NCBI RefSeq assembly: GCF_003259845.1
Contig: NZ_QLMJ01000011.1
Coordinates: 237,336-301,335, forward strand
Source of the DNA: Actinoplanes lutulentus
GTDB taxonomy: Bacteria; Actinomycetota; Actinomycetes; Mycobacteriales; Micromonosporaceae
DNA: 64,000 bases
Direction: 5' to 3'
Below, piece after piece: positions 1-7,348 of this stretch; within the stretch, counting starts at the first letter, position 1; the number at the start of each line of letters is the position of its first letter. The position numbers were made by a program, and so were the translations under genes. Below the pieces are notes generated by a model. The model ran no database searches, was not told the origin of the DNA, and was given only the letters and a program-made list of their open reading frames with translations.

Positions 1-49
1 CGGCAACGGCATGACCACCCCGCCCCAACCCACCATCTACGTTCGCTGA
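1..49 (+). CDS. C-terminal tail of an unidentified protein (partial)
   Basis: A reading frame open from the left edge ends at TGA 47-49 and codes for GNGMTTPPQPTIYVR at its C-terminus. The start lies outside the window. A Pro/Thr-rich tail followed by Tyr-Val-Arg is plausible protein, and a long non-coding repeat region begins directly behind the stop. Fifteen residues are too few to name a family, so this is only a likely gene end. Confidence 0.35.
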   Translation, partial: GNGMTTPPQPTIYVR

Positions 50-297
50 CGGCAGGTGGGCGGTTGCGCTCCCTTCATCGGGTACGCGTAACCGCCCTCC
101 ACAAACGCACCACCGGGGTATTCGAGAGTCCACCGCGACCCCGCTGCCCACTCCAGGCCGCTGCGCGCCCATCGCTACCGGCGCATGGTCCCGCTCCCCA
201 GAAACCGTGGTGCACAACCAGCCCCCACCGGAAACGCGTGACGCCGAACAGCGGCCAGCTGTGTTCGACCGCCCTAGGTCTAGTCGCCGCGGGCGCG

Positions 298-423
298 AGC
301 CGTAGCTCCGACAGGCCATGAGGGTGCGATGACCTATCTGGCCTACGGCTCGCCCTCACCAGCCGTAGCTCAGACACCTCAAAACCGTCCGATGACCTAT
401 CTGAGCTACGGCTCGCCCGGCCA
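298..423. repeat. 63-bp tandem duplication, each unit an inverted repeat
   Basis: Unit 1 (298-360) and unit 2 (361-423) share the starts AGCCGTAGCTC and the internal GATGACCTATCTG and CTACGGCTCGCCC at a spacing of exactly 63 bp. In unit 2, AGCCGTAGCTCAGA (361-374) is perfectly complementary to TCTGAGCTACGGCT (400-413), a 14-bp stem with a 25-nt loop. In unit 1, GAGCCGTAG (297-305) pairs with CTACGGCTC (343-351). Confidence 0.75.
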
Positions 424-568
424 CCGGATCGCCCAGCCGCCGGATCGCCCAGCGGCAGGCCCGTCGGGCGGCAGGGGTGTCGTGTCGGGCGGCCGGGACG
501 CCGGGCGGCCGGGTCCTGTTCGCCTGGCGGGGCCGACGGCATCACACCGCGAGCACCCCGCCCAGTGC

Positions 569-607
569 GTGTCGAATTAAGGCGCGTATCGAACCCGAAA
601 TCGACAC
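569..607. repeat. 39-bp palindromic dispersed repeat, copy A
   Basis: Begins GTGTCGA and ends TCGACAC, with CGAACCCGAA inside. By eye, 34 of 39 positions agree with copy C (53320-53358). The ends are inverted repeats. The copies lie over 52 kb apart, both in non-coding DNA, so this is a dispersed family rather than a local duplication. Confidence 0.75.
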
Positions 608-682
608 ACCCGTTGGATCCGCGCGAGCTCGGGCCGCCGTTCCCGCCGGGCTGCGGTCCGGGGACCACGCCAGCGGGGTCAG

Positions 683-819
683 CCCTGAGCGACAGCCGAC
701 ATCGGCTGAACGCCACGGCCGCCATAGACGACAGCCGGCAGCCCTGAGCGACAGCCAGCTTCCGGCGGCTTAACGCCACGGTCGCCGTGGACGACAGCCG
801 GCAGCCGTGGGTGACAGCC
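683..819. repeat. Degenerate tandem repeat, period about 60 bp
   Basis: Three copies begin near 683, 742 and 804 with CCCTGAGCGACAGCC or a variant. The shared order is GACAGCC, AACGCCACGG and ACGACAGCCGGCAGCC. The third copy runs out shortly before the stop codon of the 492-aa gene at 855. Function unknown; it lies downstream of that gene. Confidence 0.65.
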
Positions 820-854
820 GGATTGGGTGGCTGGCGCAGTTCGGCCGTCGGGGG

Positions 855-2333
855 TCAGGCGTTGTGGGCGGCTGCCAGGAATGTGGGGAAGTCGTTGCCG
901 TGGGCTGCTGCCGCCGCCCAGATCGCCTCTATCGCCGCTGCCAGGGGGTCGTCCTCGTTCAGGGCCAGCAGCGCGGGGAACGCCACCGCCTGGTGGAGCA
1001 TGCGGGAGGACGCGCCTCGGACAGCGAGGATCGTCTGGGGCACCTCGGGGTCATCCAGGAGGCGGCGGTACACCTCGCCATGGTCGGTGAAGGCTGCGGG
1101 CAGCTGGTCGCCGGCATCCACCGCTTCCAGGGCCGCGGCTATCCAGCCGACCTGGTCCAGGCCGGCGGCTTCCATGGCGCGGCGGGCGGCCCAGCAGGCT
1201 ACTTCGCGCTGGCGCTCCGGCGGCAGCTGCTCCAGGCGGTCCAGGAGCGGGCGGTCCAGGTTGGCCAGGGCTTTCGCGCGTGCCGCCAGCCCGCGCAGCC
1301 GCTCGGTCGGCGGGGTACCACCCCAGGCCGCCATCTCCCGTTCGGCGCGCTCGCGCTGCTTCTTCTCGGCGCGCCGGGTCGCCTCGGCCGCCTTGGCGCG
1401 CATCGGTTGTTCCCAGGCGACCGGTACGCCGGCGGGCAGGTCCAGCAGGTGGTCCCAGATCAGGCCGAGCAGGACGGCCTGATGACCGGGTACGCCCTCG
1501 TGCCGCACGGTCAGCGTCCCGTCCTCGTCGACGACCACCCGGACCGTGCTCGGCGAGGCGTCCGGCAGGGTTGTCGCCGGCGACGGGGAGATCGGCCGGT
1601 CGGCGAGCGCCCACGTGAAGGTCCACGTGCCGTCGCCGGCCGCGCGCAGCCGGATCTCCAGGTCACCGGCGAAGATCGTCTCCGGCGGCGCCCAACCCCC
1701 ACCCGACGAAGCCCGACCCTCACCCGGCCGCGCCCAGCCCTCACCCGTCGGCACGTCGCGGCACCGCACCACAGCCACCCGCGCCGAGCCCGCGTCCGCC
1801 GGGTCGGTGGTCAGGAGGCGGGACATCGCCCAGGTGGCGGCGTGGGCAGGTTTCTGGGCCCACGTGCTCAGGGTGCCGTCGTCGGCGACCGTCGCCAGGC
1901 CGGTCTCCTCGGACACCGGCCAGACGTGCAGCTCATGCTGCTCGGCCGGGTCGGCGTCGGTGCGGAGGCCCTCGTGGATCCGGTTGCGGGCGTAGACGCG
2001 TACCCTCGCCAATCCGGGCCCCGCGAGGGGCACCTCGGTGTAGGTGTCGGACATCAGGCCGTTCACGGTGAGGGACCCCGTGGGGCACCAGAGCGTGGTC
2101 TCCGAGGTCGCGTCCCAGTCGTCGCCGGACAACAGCGGCGGCTCGGACGGGAAGGCCTCGATGCGCATCTCGATCGTGCCGGTGTGCAGGCCGGTGAATG
2201 CGGTGCACTCGTCCGGGCCGCCGACGTGCAGCAGCTCGTCGCCGACGGTGTAGATCTCCAGGCCGTCGCCGCCCTCGCCGGAGAAGATCTGGTACTGGCA
2301 GTAGCTGACGAACTGTTCCACGAACCCGCTCAC
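855..2333 (-). CDS. Hypothetical protein, 492 aa
   Basis: I do not recognise a family. The N-terminal third is acidic and beta-rich, with a conserved-looking QFVSYCQYQIF opening and a stretch around YTVGDELLHVGGPDEC. The middle holds several short beta segments (DLEIRLRAAGDGTWTFTWAL, then VRVVVDEDGTLTV). The last third is helical and charged, with KAAEATRRAEKKQRERAERE followed by Ala/Leu-rich helices. No signal peptide or membrane segment is seen. GTG at 2333 is chosen because it overlaps the stop of the preceding short frame as GTGA, a usual coupling arrangement; GTG at 2321 is the alternative. Upstream residues in the same frame (to 2447) look like non-coding translation. Confidence 0.75.
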   Translation of the reverse strand: MSGFVEQFVSYCQYQIFSGEGGDGLEIYTVGDELLHVGGPDECTAFTGLHTGTIEMRIEAFPSEPPLLSGDDWDATSETTLWCPTGSLTVNGLMSDTYTEVPLAGPGLARVRVYARNRIHEGLRTDADPAEQHELHVWPVSEETGLATVADDGTLSTWAQKPAHAATWAMSRLLTTDPADAGSARVAVVRCRDVPTGEGWARPGEGRASSGGGWAPPETIFAGDLEIRLRAAGDGTWTFTWALADRPISPSPATTLPDASPSTVRVVVDEDGTLTVRHEGVPGHQAVLLGLIWDHLLDLPAGVPVAWEQPMRAKAAEATRRAEKKQRERAEREMAAWGGTPPTERLRGLAARAKALANLDRPLLDRLEQLPPERQREVACWAARRAMEAAGLDQVGWIAAALEAVDAGDQLPAAFTDHGEVYRRLLDDPEVPQTILAVRGASSRMLHQAVAFPALLALNEDDPLAAAIEAIWAAAAAHGNDFPTFLAAAHNA

Positions 2334-2437
2334 CGGCCCGGCCACCCGTCGATGTCGGCCGGCAGCGCCACCCGTGGCCCGGGCCGGTTCACCGGCAACA
2401 CCCCACCGACATCGAGGACAACCGTACGGATCGACAT
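2330..2437 (-). pseudogene. Truncated N-terminus of a HAD-superfamily hydrolase
   Basis: ATG at 2437 opens a 35-residue frame starting MSIRTVVLDVGGVLPVN. The DxGGVL box after a short beta strand is the nucleophile loop that opens HAD-IA phosphatases, which normally run beyond 200 residues. Here the frame ends at TGA 2330-2332, and no HAD motifs II-IV follow in any frame because the unknown 492-aa gene begins at once. It is best read as a remnant left by deletion or replacement. A functional leader peptide coupled to the next gene by the GTGA overlap cannot be excluded. Confidence 0.55.
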
Positions 2438-2484
2438 GGGTCGACACTTTACGACGTGCCGGCCGCTGGCAGGGCCGGCATCGG

Positions 2485-2907
2485 TCACTCCTCGACGCGT
2501 ACCGGTTCGTCGCATCCGTCGGTGCGGAGGCCGTCGCGTTCGTCCCAGGTGAGGGCTGAGCAGGTCTCCCGTTCGATGATCGGGGTGCCGAGCCCGTCGG
2601 CGCGGGAGTCGGTGGTGACGTCGATCCGGCCGTCGGCGCGGGTGGTGTACGTGACCGGGATCGGGTCGCCCTCGGTGGTCGGGAAGGTCGCCTTCATGGT
2701 CACCACGCGTTGGGCCGTGAAGGCGTCGAGCAGGCAGGTCGCCGCGTCCTCCGGAACATCCTCGCCCTGGTCGAGGTCGAACGTGCCGCAGTCATCGGTC
2801 GTCGCGGCGAAGTGCGAGGCGCCGGGTGTGTACGGCGCGGCGGCGGGTGCACCATCACCGCAGGCGGCCAGGCAGGCCACGGCAAGCAGCAGAGGAATCC
2901 GTCTCAT
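2485..2907 (-). CDS. Putative lipoprotein, 140 aa
   Basis: The start MRRIPLLLAVACLAACGDG is a lipoprotein signal peptide with the lipobox LAAC, so the mature protein should be lipid-anchored outside the membrane. The mature part is about 120 residues, acidic and beta-rich, with further cysteines (DDCGTF, TCLLDAF, ETCSAL, TDGCDE) that could form two disulfides. ATG at 2907 overlaps the stop of the upstream kinase (ATGA), so the two are probably translated together. No family name is supported. Confidence 0.8.
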   Translation of the reverse strand: MRRIPLLLAVACLAACGDGAPAAAPYTPGASHFAATTDDCGTFDLDQGEDVPEDAATCLLDAFTAQRVVTMKATFPTTEGDPIPVTYTTRADGRIDVTTDSRADGLGTPIIERETCSALTWDERDGLRTDGCDEPVRVEE

Positions 2908-3554
2908 GCCCGCTTCGACGTGGTGATCGTCCCGGGCGTTCCGCCGCCGGTACCCCGGACGAGAAGATCGGCGCGTTCCCACGGGCGGTCGGCGCTGAGA
3001 AACGGGATCTCCTCGGCCATCCACTCGTCCCACTCGCGCTTCGCTGCCTGCTGGTCGATGTTCTTCAGCGGCAGGTCACGCTCAATGCCCCGCCGCTCGG
3101 CCTCGGCGAAATCGGACTGCACCCAGATCGCGGCGTCGAGCAGGGGCAGCAGCTCGCGGCGGGACGCGCCGACGCCTTCGACGAAGACCACCGAGCAGCC
3201 GGCCGGCACCTCGATGAACCCGTCCCGGCCGCGCTGCTCCCAGGCCGGTGGGCGGAACCGCACCCCGAGACCGGCGTGCAGCGGGTCCAGCACGCCGGAG
3301 ATCATCAGAGGCGCCCAGCCGAAGCGGGAGTGCCACCAGGCCACGTCGTCGGTGTGCACGACCGCCGAGTCCGGCGTCAGGTCGCTCAGCAGGCCCGCGA
3401 GGGTCGACTTGCCACTGCCGCCCCGGCCGTCGACGGCGATCAGGCGCGGACGCCCGGCCGGTGACCCCGCCGCGGCCAGCACCGACGCCGCGACATCGAT
3501 CGGCGTCTGCTCCTGCCAGGGACCTGCGAGTGGTTCGTCCGGGCCAAGTTTCAC
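2904..3554 (-). CDS. P-loop kinase, uridine kinase-like, 216 aa
   Basis: GRGGSGKST at residues 43-51 is a Walker A loop after a hydrophobic strand (RLIAVD). VVHTDDVAWWHSRFGW fits the substrate-binding DD motif seen in small nucleoside and uridine kinases of actinobacteria, and SVVFVEGVGASRREL fits the strand before the Arg-rich lid (RRGIERD). It probably phosphorylates a small molecule, with the substrate unknown. GTG at 3554 is chosen because the frame further upstream is antisense to the FIST and cyclase genes. The stop overlaps the lipoprotein start by 4 bp. Confidence 0.85.
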   Translation of the reverse strand: MKLGPDEPLAGPWQEQTPIDVAASVLAAAGSPAGRPRLIAVDGRGGSGKSTLAGLLSDLTPDSAVVHTDDVAWWHSRFGWAPLMISGVLDPLHAGLGVRFRPPAWEQRGRDGFIEVPAGCSVVFVEGVGASRRELLPLLDAAIWVQSDFAEAERRGIERDLPLKNIDQQAAKREWDEWMAEEIPFLSADRPWERADLLVRGTGGGTPGTITTSKRA

Positions 3555-3635
3555 CCTTGGACCGTACTCTTGCTCAGTTTTTCGCCGAGGCCGCCGATGC
3601 ACCCACCCGGAGAGAGACGCGGAGAGGGACCCGAG

Positions 3636-4811
3636 ATGCACAACGTGGATGAGCGCTGGTTCGGTGTCGGGCGCAGCCTTCTGGAGGACCCCGCCGAGGC
3701 CGGCGCGCAGGCATGCCGGGAGGCGACCGCCGGGCGGCAACCCACGCTGCTGCTCGTCTTCGCCGCGCTGCGGCACTCGACCCCGGCGATGGCCGAGGCG
3801 GTGCACGCGGCGGCCGGCGGCGACGTGCTGATGATCGGCTGTTCCACGGCGGGTGAGTTCACCAGCGACGGCCGTGGCAGCGGCGTCGTCGTGACCGCTC
3901 TGGGCGGTCCCGGTTTCACCGCTTCGGTACGCGCGATCGAGCACGACAGCATGGACCTGTACGAAGCCGGGGTGACCGCCGCGTCCAGCCTCGACGACAT
4001 CGACGCCGAGCACCGGGTGGTGCTGCTGCTCGGTGACGGCCGCAGCGGCGACCAGCAGGAGATGGTCCGCGGCGCCTATTCGGTGGCCGGCGCCGGGGTG
4101 CCGCTGGTCGGTGCCTGCGCGGCCGACGACCTCACCCAGACCGGCACGGTCAGCTTCTTCAGCGACGGCACGACGGTACGCGTGCTCCCGAACGCGGTCC
4201 TCGGCGCCGCCCTGGGCTCGCCGTCCCCGCTGGGTGTCGGGCTGGCGCACGGCTGGCACAAGATCGGCGAGCCGATGGTGGTGACCCGCAGCGAGGGCGG
4301 CAAGATCTACGAGCTGGACGGCGAGCCGGCGCTCGACACCTACCTGCGGCGTACCGGCGGCGCACCGGACCTCGGCGACGACCCGGGCGCGTTCCTGACC
4401 TTCGCGGCGGTACGCCCGCTCGGGCTGGCCCGGCGCACCGGTGAGGACATCCGGATCATCTTCGAGGCCGACCCGGCCGTACGGTCGATCTCCGGGCTGG
4501 CCGACACGCCGGAGGGCGCGATGGTCTGGTTCATGGAGGGCGACCGGGAGAACGTCGTCGACGCGGCGGCCGTCGCCACCCGCGAGGCGATCGGCGAACT
4601 CGGCGGCGACGCGATCGGCGTGCTGGTCTTCGACTGCTCGGTACGCCTGATCGCGCTCGGCGGCGACGGCGTCGACCTGGCCGGCGAGCGGGTACGCGAC
4701 GTGCTCAAGCCGGTCCCGTACAGCGGCTTCTTCTCCAACGGTGAGATCGTCCGCCGCGCCAACGCGAAGGGCATGCACCACCTGTCCGTGGCCGCGCTCG
4801 CGGTGAGCTGA
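3636..4811 (+). CDS. FIST-domain sensor protein, 391 aa
   Basis: The protein matches the FIST_N plus FIST_C architecture, an intracellular sensory module thought to bind small ligands such as amino acids. Signs are the early LLLVFAALRHSTPAMAEAV, the glycine-rich GCSTAGEFTSDG near residue 70, and the C-terminal SGFFSNGEIVR box typical of FIST_C. No membrane segment is present, so it should be cytoplasmic. ATG at 3636 follows a good ribosome site (GGAGAGGGA). Its stop is one base before the start of a diguanylate cyclase, so FIST probably feeds its signal to that enzyme. Confidence 0.9.
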   Translation: MHNVDERWFGVGRSLLEDPAEAGAQACREATAGRQPTLLLVFAALRHSTPAMAEAVHAAAGGDVLMIGCSTAGEFTSDGRGSGVVVTALGGPGFTASVRAIEHDSMDLYEAGVTAASSLDDIDAEHRVVLLLGDGRSGDQQEMVRGAYSVAGAGVPLVGACAADDLTQTGTVSFFSDGTTVRVLPNAVLGAALGSPSPLGVGLAHGWHKIGEPMVVTRSEGGKIYELDGEPALDTYLRRTGGAPDLGDDPGAFLTFAAVRPLGLARRTGEDIRIIFEADPAVRSISGLADTPEGAMVWFMEGDRENVVDAAAVATREAIGELGGDAIGVLVFDCSVRLIALGGDGVDLAGERVRDVLKPVPYSGFFSNGEIVRRANAKGMHHLSVAALAVS

Positions 4812-4812
4812 C

Positions 4813-6195
4813 ATGCCCGGCTGGTCCTCGCTGCAGCTCACCGAGTTCTTCAGCGCGATCACCCGGGCCGGCGACGTCGCCGCGGCGACCCGGATCGCGG
4901 TGCAGCGCGCGGCCGAGGCCACCGACGCCGAACTGGCCGCGGTGGTCTGCGGCGACACCGTGCCCGCCTCGGTGGGGCTGGGCCGCTCCCCCGACGTGGC
5001 GCTGTTCACCGGGTTGCCGGCCGGCGACGACATCGCGGACTTCCCCGGTCTCGGCCCGATGCACCTGACCGTGCACCCGCTGGACCGCGACACCGGCGAC
5101 CGCATCCTGGTGGCCCGGGCCGGCGACGCGTTCGAGCCCGAGGAGCGGCAGATGCTCCAGGGCATGGCCCGGGTGCTGGGCCTGGCCCTGCGCGGGCTGC
5201 GCACCCTGGAGACCGAGCGGGAGCTGCGCCGCGAACGGGAGCGGGAGGCCGCGTCGCGGCTGGAGCTGCTCGAAGCTCTGGAGCGCCGCGAGCGGCTGCT
5301 GGAGACGTTGCTGCGCGTGCAGCGGATGGTGAATCCGCGTACGCCGGTGGACGAGACCCTGGACGCGATCACCGACGGGGCACGGTCGCTGCTGGCCGAG
5401 GCCACGACGGCGCTGGTGCTGCGGGACGGCGCGACACTCACGGTCGCGTCGATGAGCCGGGGCACCGATGTACGCGTCGAGGTGCTGGTCGCCGCCGCCA
5501 CTCAGTCATTGGCCGAGAAGGCCCCGGTAGCCGACGGTTCCGTTCTCGCCGCCCCGGTCAAGATCGGGGAGGACTATGCCGGCGCCTTCGTCATCGCCGG
5601 GGACGGACAGGAGATCCTGGAGGCGTTCGCGGAGCAGGCCAGCCTCGCGCTGACCGGCGCGCACACCCTGGCCGCGGTGCACGAGGCGCACCACGACTCG
5701 CTGACCCGGCTGCCGAACCGCAAACTCTTCCTCAACCGCGTCGAGCAGGTGGTCGGCGCCGATCCGGCCGCGCTGCTCTACCTCGACCTGGACCTGTTCA
5801 AGCAGGTCAACGACACCCTGGGGCACAGCGTCGGCGACGAGCTGCTGCGCGGGGTCGCCGACCGGATCCGCGGCGCGATCCGGGACTCGGACATGGCCGC
5901 CCGGTTCGGTGGCGACGAGTTCGCGGTGCTGCTCGAGCCGATCACCGGCACTGAGCAAGCGGTGGAGATCGCTCAGCGGGTGATCGACTCGATATCCCAG
6001 CCGTTCGCCATTTCCGGACGGATGGTGCGCACCCGGGCCAGCGTCGGGATCGCGTACAGCGACGGGGTCCGGACCGCCGAGGAGCTGCTCGAGGACGCGG
6101 ACCTGGCGATGTACCGGGCCAAGCGGTCCCGGCCCGGTACCTGCCGGGCGTACGACCCCCGGATGCGCACCGACGATCTGCTACGCGCGAGCTAG
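4813..6195 (+). CDS. GAF-domain diguanylate cyclase, 460 aa
   Basis: It makes c-di-GMP from two GTP. The N-terminal 140 residues and residues about 170-285 look like two GAF-type sensor domains joined by a charged coiled coil (about 140-170, TERELRREREREAASRLELL). The C-terminal GGDEF domain has the signature at residues 366-370, preceded by an intact inhibitory I-site RDSD five residues before it, and DLDLFKQVNDTLGH for metal binding. No membrane segment is seen. It sits one base behind the FIST gene, implying one operon. Its 3' end overlaps the convergent xylanase by 15 bp. Confidence 0.93.
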   Translation: MPGWSSLQLTEFFSAITRAGDVAAATRIAVQRAAEATDAELAAVVCGDTVPASVGLGRSPDVALFTGLPAGDDIADFPGLGPMHLTVHPLDRDTGDRILVARAGDAFEPEERQMLQGMARVLGLALRGLRTLETERELRREREREAASRLELLEALERRERLLETLLRVQRMVNPRTPVDETLDAITDGARSLLAEATTALVLRDGATLTVASMSRGTDVRVEVLVAAATQSLAEKAPVADGSVLAAPVKIGEDYAGAFVIAGDGQEILEAFAEQASLALTGAHTLAAVHEAHHDSLTRLPNRKLFLNRVEQVVGADPAALLYLDLDLFKQVNDTLGHSVGDELLRGVADRIRGAIRDSDMAARFGGDEFAVLLEPITGTEQAVEIAQRVIDSISQPFAISGRMVRTRASVGIAYSDGVRTAEELLEDADLAMYRAKRSRPGTCRAYDPRMRTDDLLRAS

Positions 6196-7254
6196 CGTCC
6201 GCAGCAGCGTGTAGTACGCCGGCTTCTTGCCGAAGTCGTCCCACATCACCGTGGCCGCGCCCTCGGCGGGGAAGAACACCGGCACCCAGGAGTACTTGTC
6301 GGTGAAGCCCCAGAGGGTGAACGAGTTGCAGCCGTCGACGGCGAGGCAGGCGTCGAGCACGGTCTTGTAGTAAACGGCCTGGGTCGCCAGCTGCTCGGCG
6401 GTGGGAACCCCGGTGGCGGGGAGGTCCATCCGCACGTCCAGCTCGGTGATCGCGGTGTGCAGGCCGAGGTCGTCGAACCGCTGCAGCACGCCCGCGAGCT
6501 GGTCCGGAGCGCCGTACCGGGTGCTCAGATGCGCCTGCGAGGCGAAACCGTGCAGCGGCACCCGCGCGGCCAGCAGCTGCTGGGCGAGCGCGTGGTACGC
6601 GTCGACCTTCACCCCCGGCCAGTCGACCCCGTAATCGTTGAGGAACAGCTGCGCGCGCGGGTCGGCCTGGTGCGCCCAGCGGAACGCGTCGGCGACGATG
6701 CCCGGCCCGAGCTCGCGGATGAAGATGTTCTCCTGCCGGTACTCGCCGTTCTCGTTGAAGATCTCGTTGGCGACGTCCCACTGCTGGATCCTGCCGCGGT
6801 AGTGGCCGACCACGGTGAAGATGTGGTCCCGCAGGATCGTCCGGAGCTCGGCCTTGGTGAACGTGCCCTCGGTCAGCCAGTCCGGGTTCTGGCTGTGCCA
6901 CAGCAGGGTGTGACCGCGGACGACCTGGCCGTTCTTGCGGGCGAACGCGACGATCGCGTCGGCCGGGCCGAAGTGGTACTCGTAGCGGCCGGGGTGGATG
7001 AACTCCCACTTCATCTGGTTCTCCGGCGAGACCGAGCTGAACTCCCGGGCCAGGACCTTGCGGTACGCCCGATCGTTGGGGAACGGGTCCGGATAGGGCT
7101 GGTCGACGTGGTGGCCGCCGCCGGCAACAGCGGAACCGATCCGCAAGTATCGGGGCGCGGCGTCTCGCAGCGAACGGTCGCCGGCCTGGGCGGGTGGGGT
7201 GGCAGGGATGAGGACGGCCGCGGTGGCGAGGACGGCCAGCAGTGCCTTTCTCAC
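6181..7254 (-). CDS. Secreted GH10 endo-1,4-beta-xylanase, 357 aa
   Basis: It hydrolyses beta-1,4-xylan outside the cell. A signal peptide (MRKALLAVLATAAVLIPATPPAQAG) is followed by a single GH10 barrel. The acid/base Glu is E164 in WDVANEIFNE and the nucleophile E271 in AITELDV; LLWHSQNPDW is the conserved substrate strand. No carbohydrate-binding module is attached. The GTG start at 7254 has AAGGAG about six bases upstream. A perfect 8-bp inverted repeat 35-60 bases upstream is a candidate operator. The 3' end overlaps the cyclase gene tail-to-tail. Confidence 0.95.
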   Translation of the reverse strand: MRKALLAVLATAAVLIPATPPAQAGDRSLRDAAPRYLRIGSAVAGGGHHVDQPYPDPFPNDRAYRKVLAREFSSVSPENQMKWEFIHPGRYEYHFGPADAIVAFARKNGQVVRGHTLLWHSQNPDWLTEGTFTKAELRTILRDHIFTVVGHYRGRIQQWDVANEIFNENGEYRQENIFIRELGPGIVADAFRWAHQADPRAQLFLNDYGVDWPGVKVDAYHALAQQLLAARVPLHGFASQAHLSTRYGAPDQLAGVLQRFDDLGLHTAITELDVRMDLPATGVPTAEQLATQAVYYKTVLDACLAVDGCNSFTLWGFTDKYSWVPVFFPAEGAATVMWDDFGKKPAYYTLLRTLARA

Positions 7255-7288
7255 GGGGAACTCCTTCGATGGACAGCAGGAGCGACGA

Positions 7289-7313
7289 AACTTACGGAGC
7301 TGAGTCGTAAGTT
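7289..7313 (-). promoter_or_regulatory. Candidate operator upstream of the xylanase gene
   Basis: AACTTACG (7289-7296) and CGTAAGTT (7306-7313) are perfect 8-bp inverted arms with a 9-bp spacer, 35-59 bases upstream of the GTG start. Carbohydrate genes in actinobacteria are commonly repressed by LacI-type regulators at such dyads, but no regulator gene lies next to it, so the binding protein is unknown. Confidence 0.5.
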
Positions 7314-7348
7314 AGGCCCCGAAGCTCCCGCCCGTCAATCGAAGTCGA

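Larger units (their letters stand above)
50..854. other. Non-coding, repeat-rich intergenic region
   Basis: About 800 bases with no credible gene. Open frames on both strands here are Arg/Pro/Ser-rich, change composition abruptly and run through repeats, so I do not call them. The stretch holds a 63-bp tandem duplication of a hairpin (298-423), one copy of a 39-bp palindromic repeat (569-607) that recurs near 53.3 kb, and a roughly 60-bp tandem repeat (683-819). Confidence 0.6.

Noticed and set aside
569..607. Possible tRNA T-arm, because CGAACCCGA resembles a tRNA loop
   Set aside because: No acceptor, D or anticodon arm around it in any copy; the 39-bp unit is a palindrome instead.
75..779. 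A long minus-strand open frame of about 234 codons
   Set aside because: Arg/Ser/Gly-rich, runs through the tandem hairpins and the 39-bp repeat, and has no family features or ribosome site.
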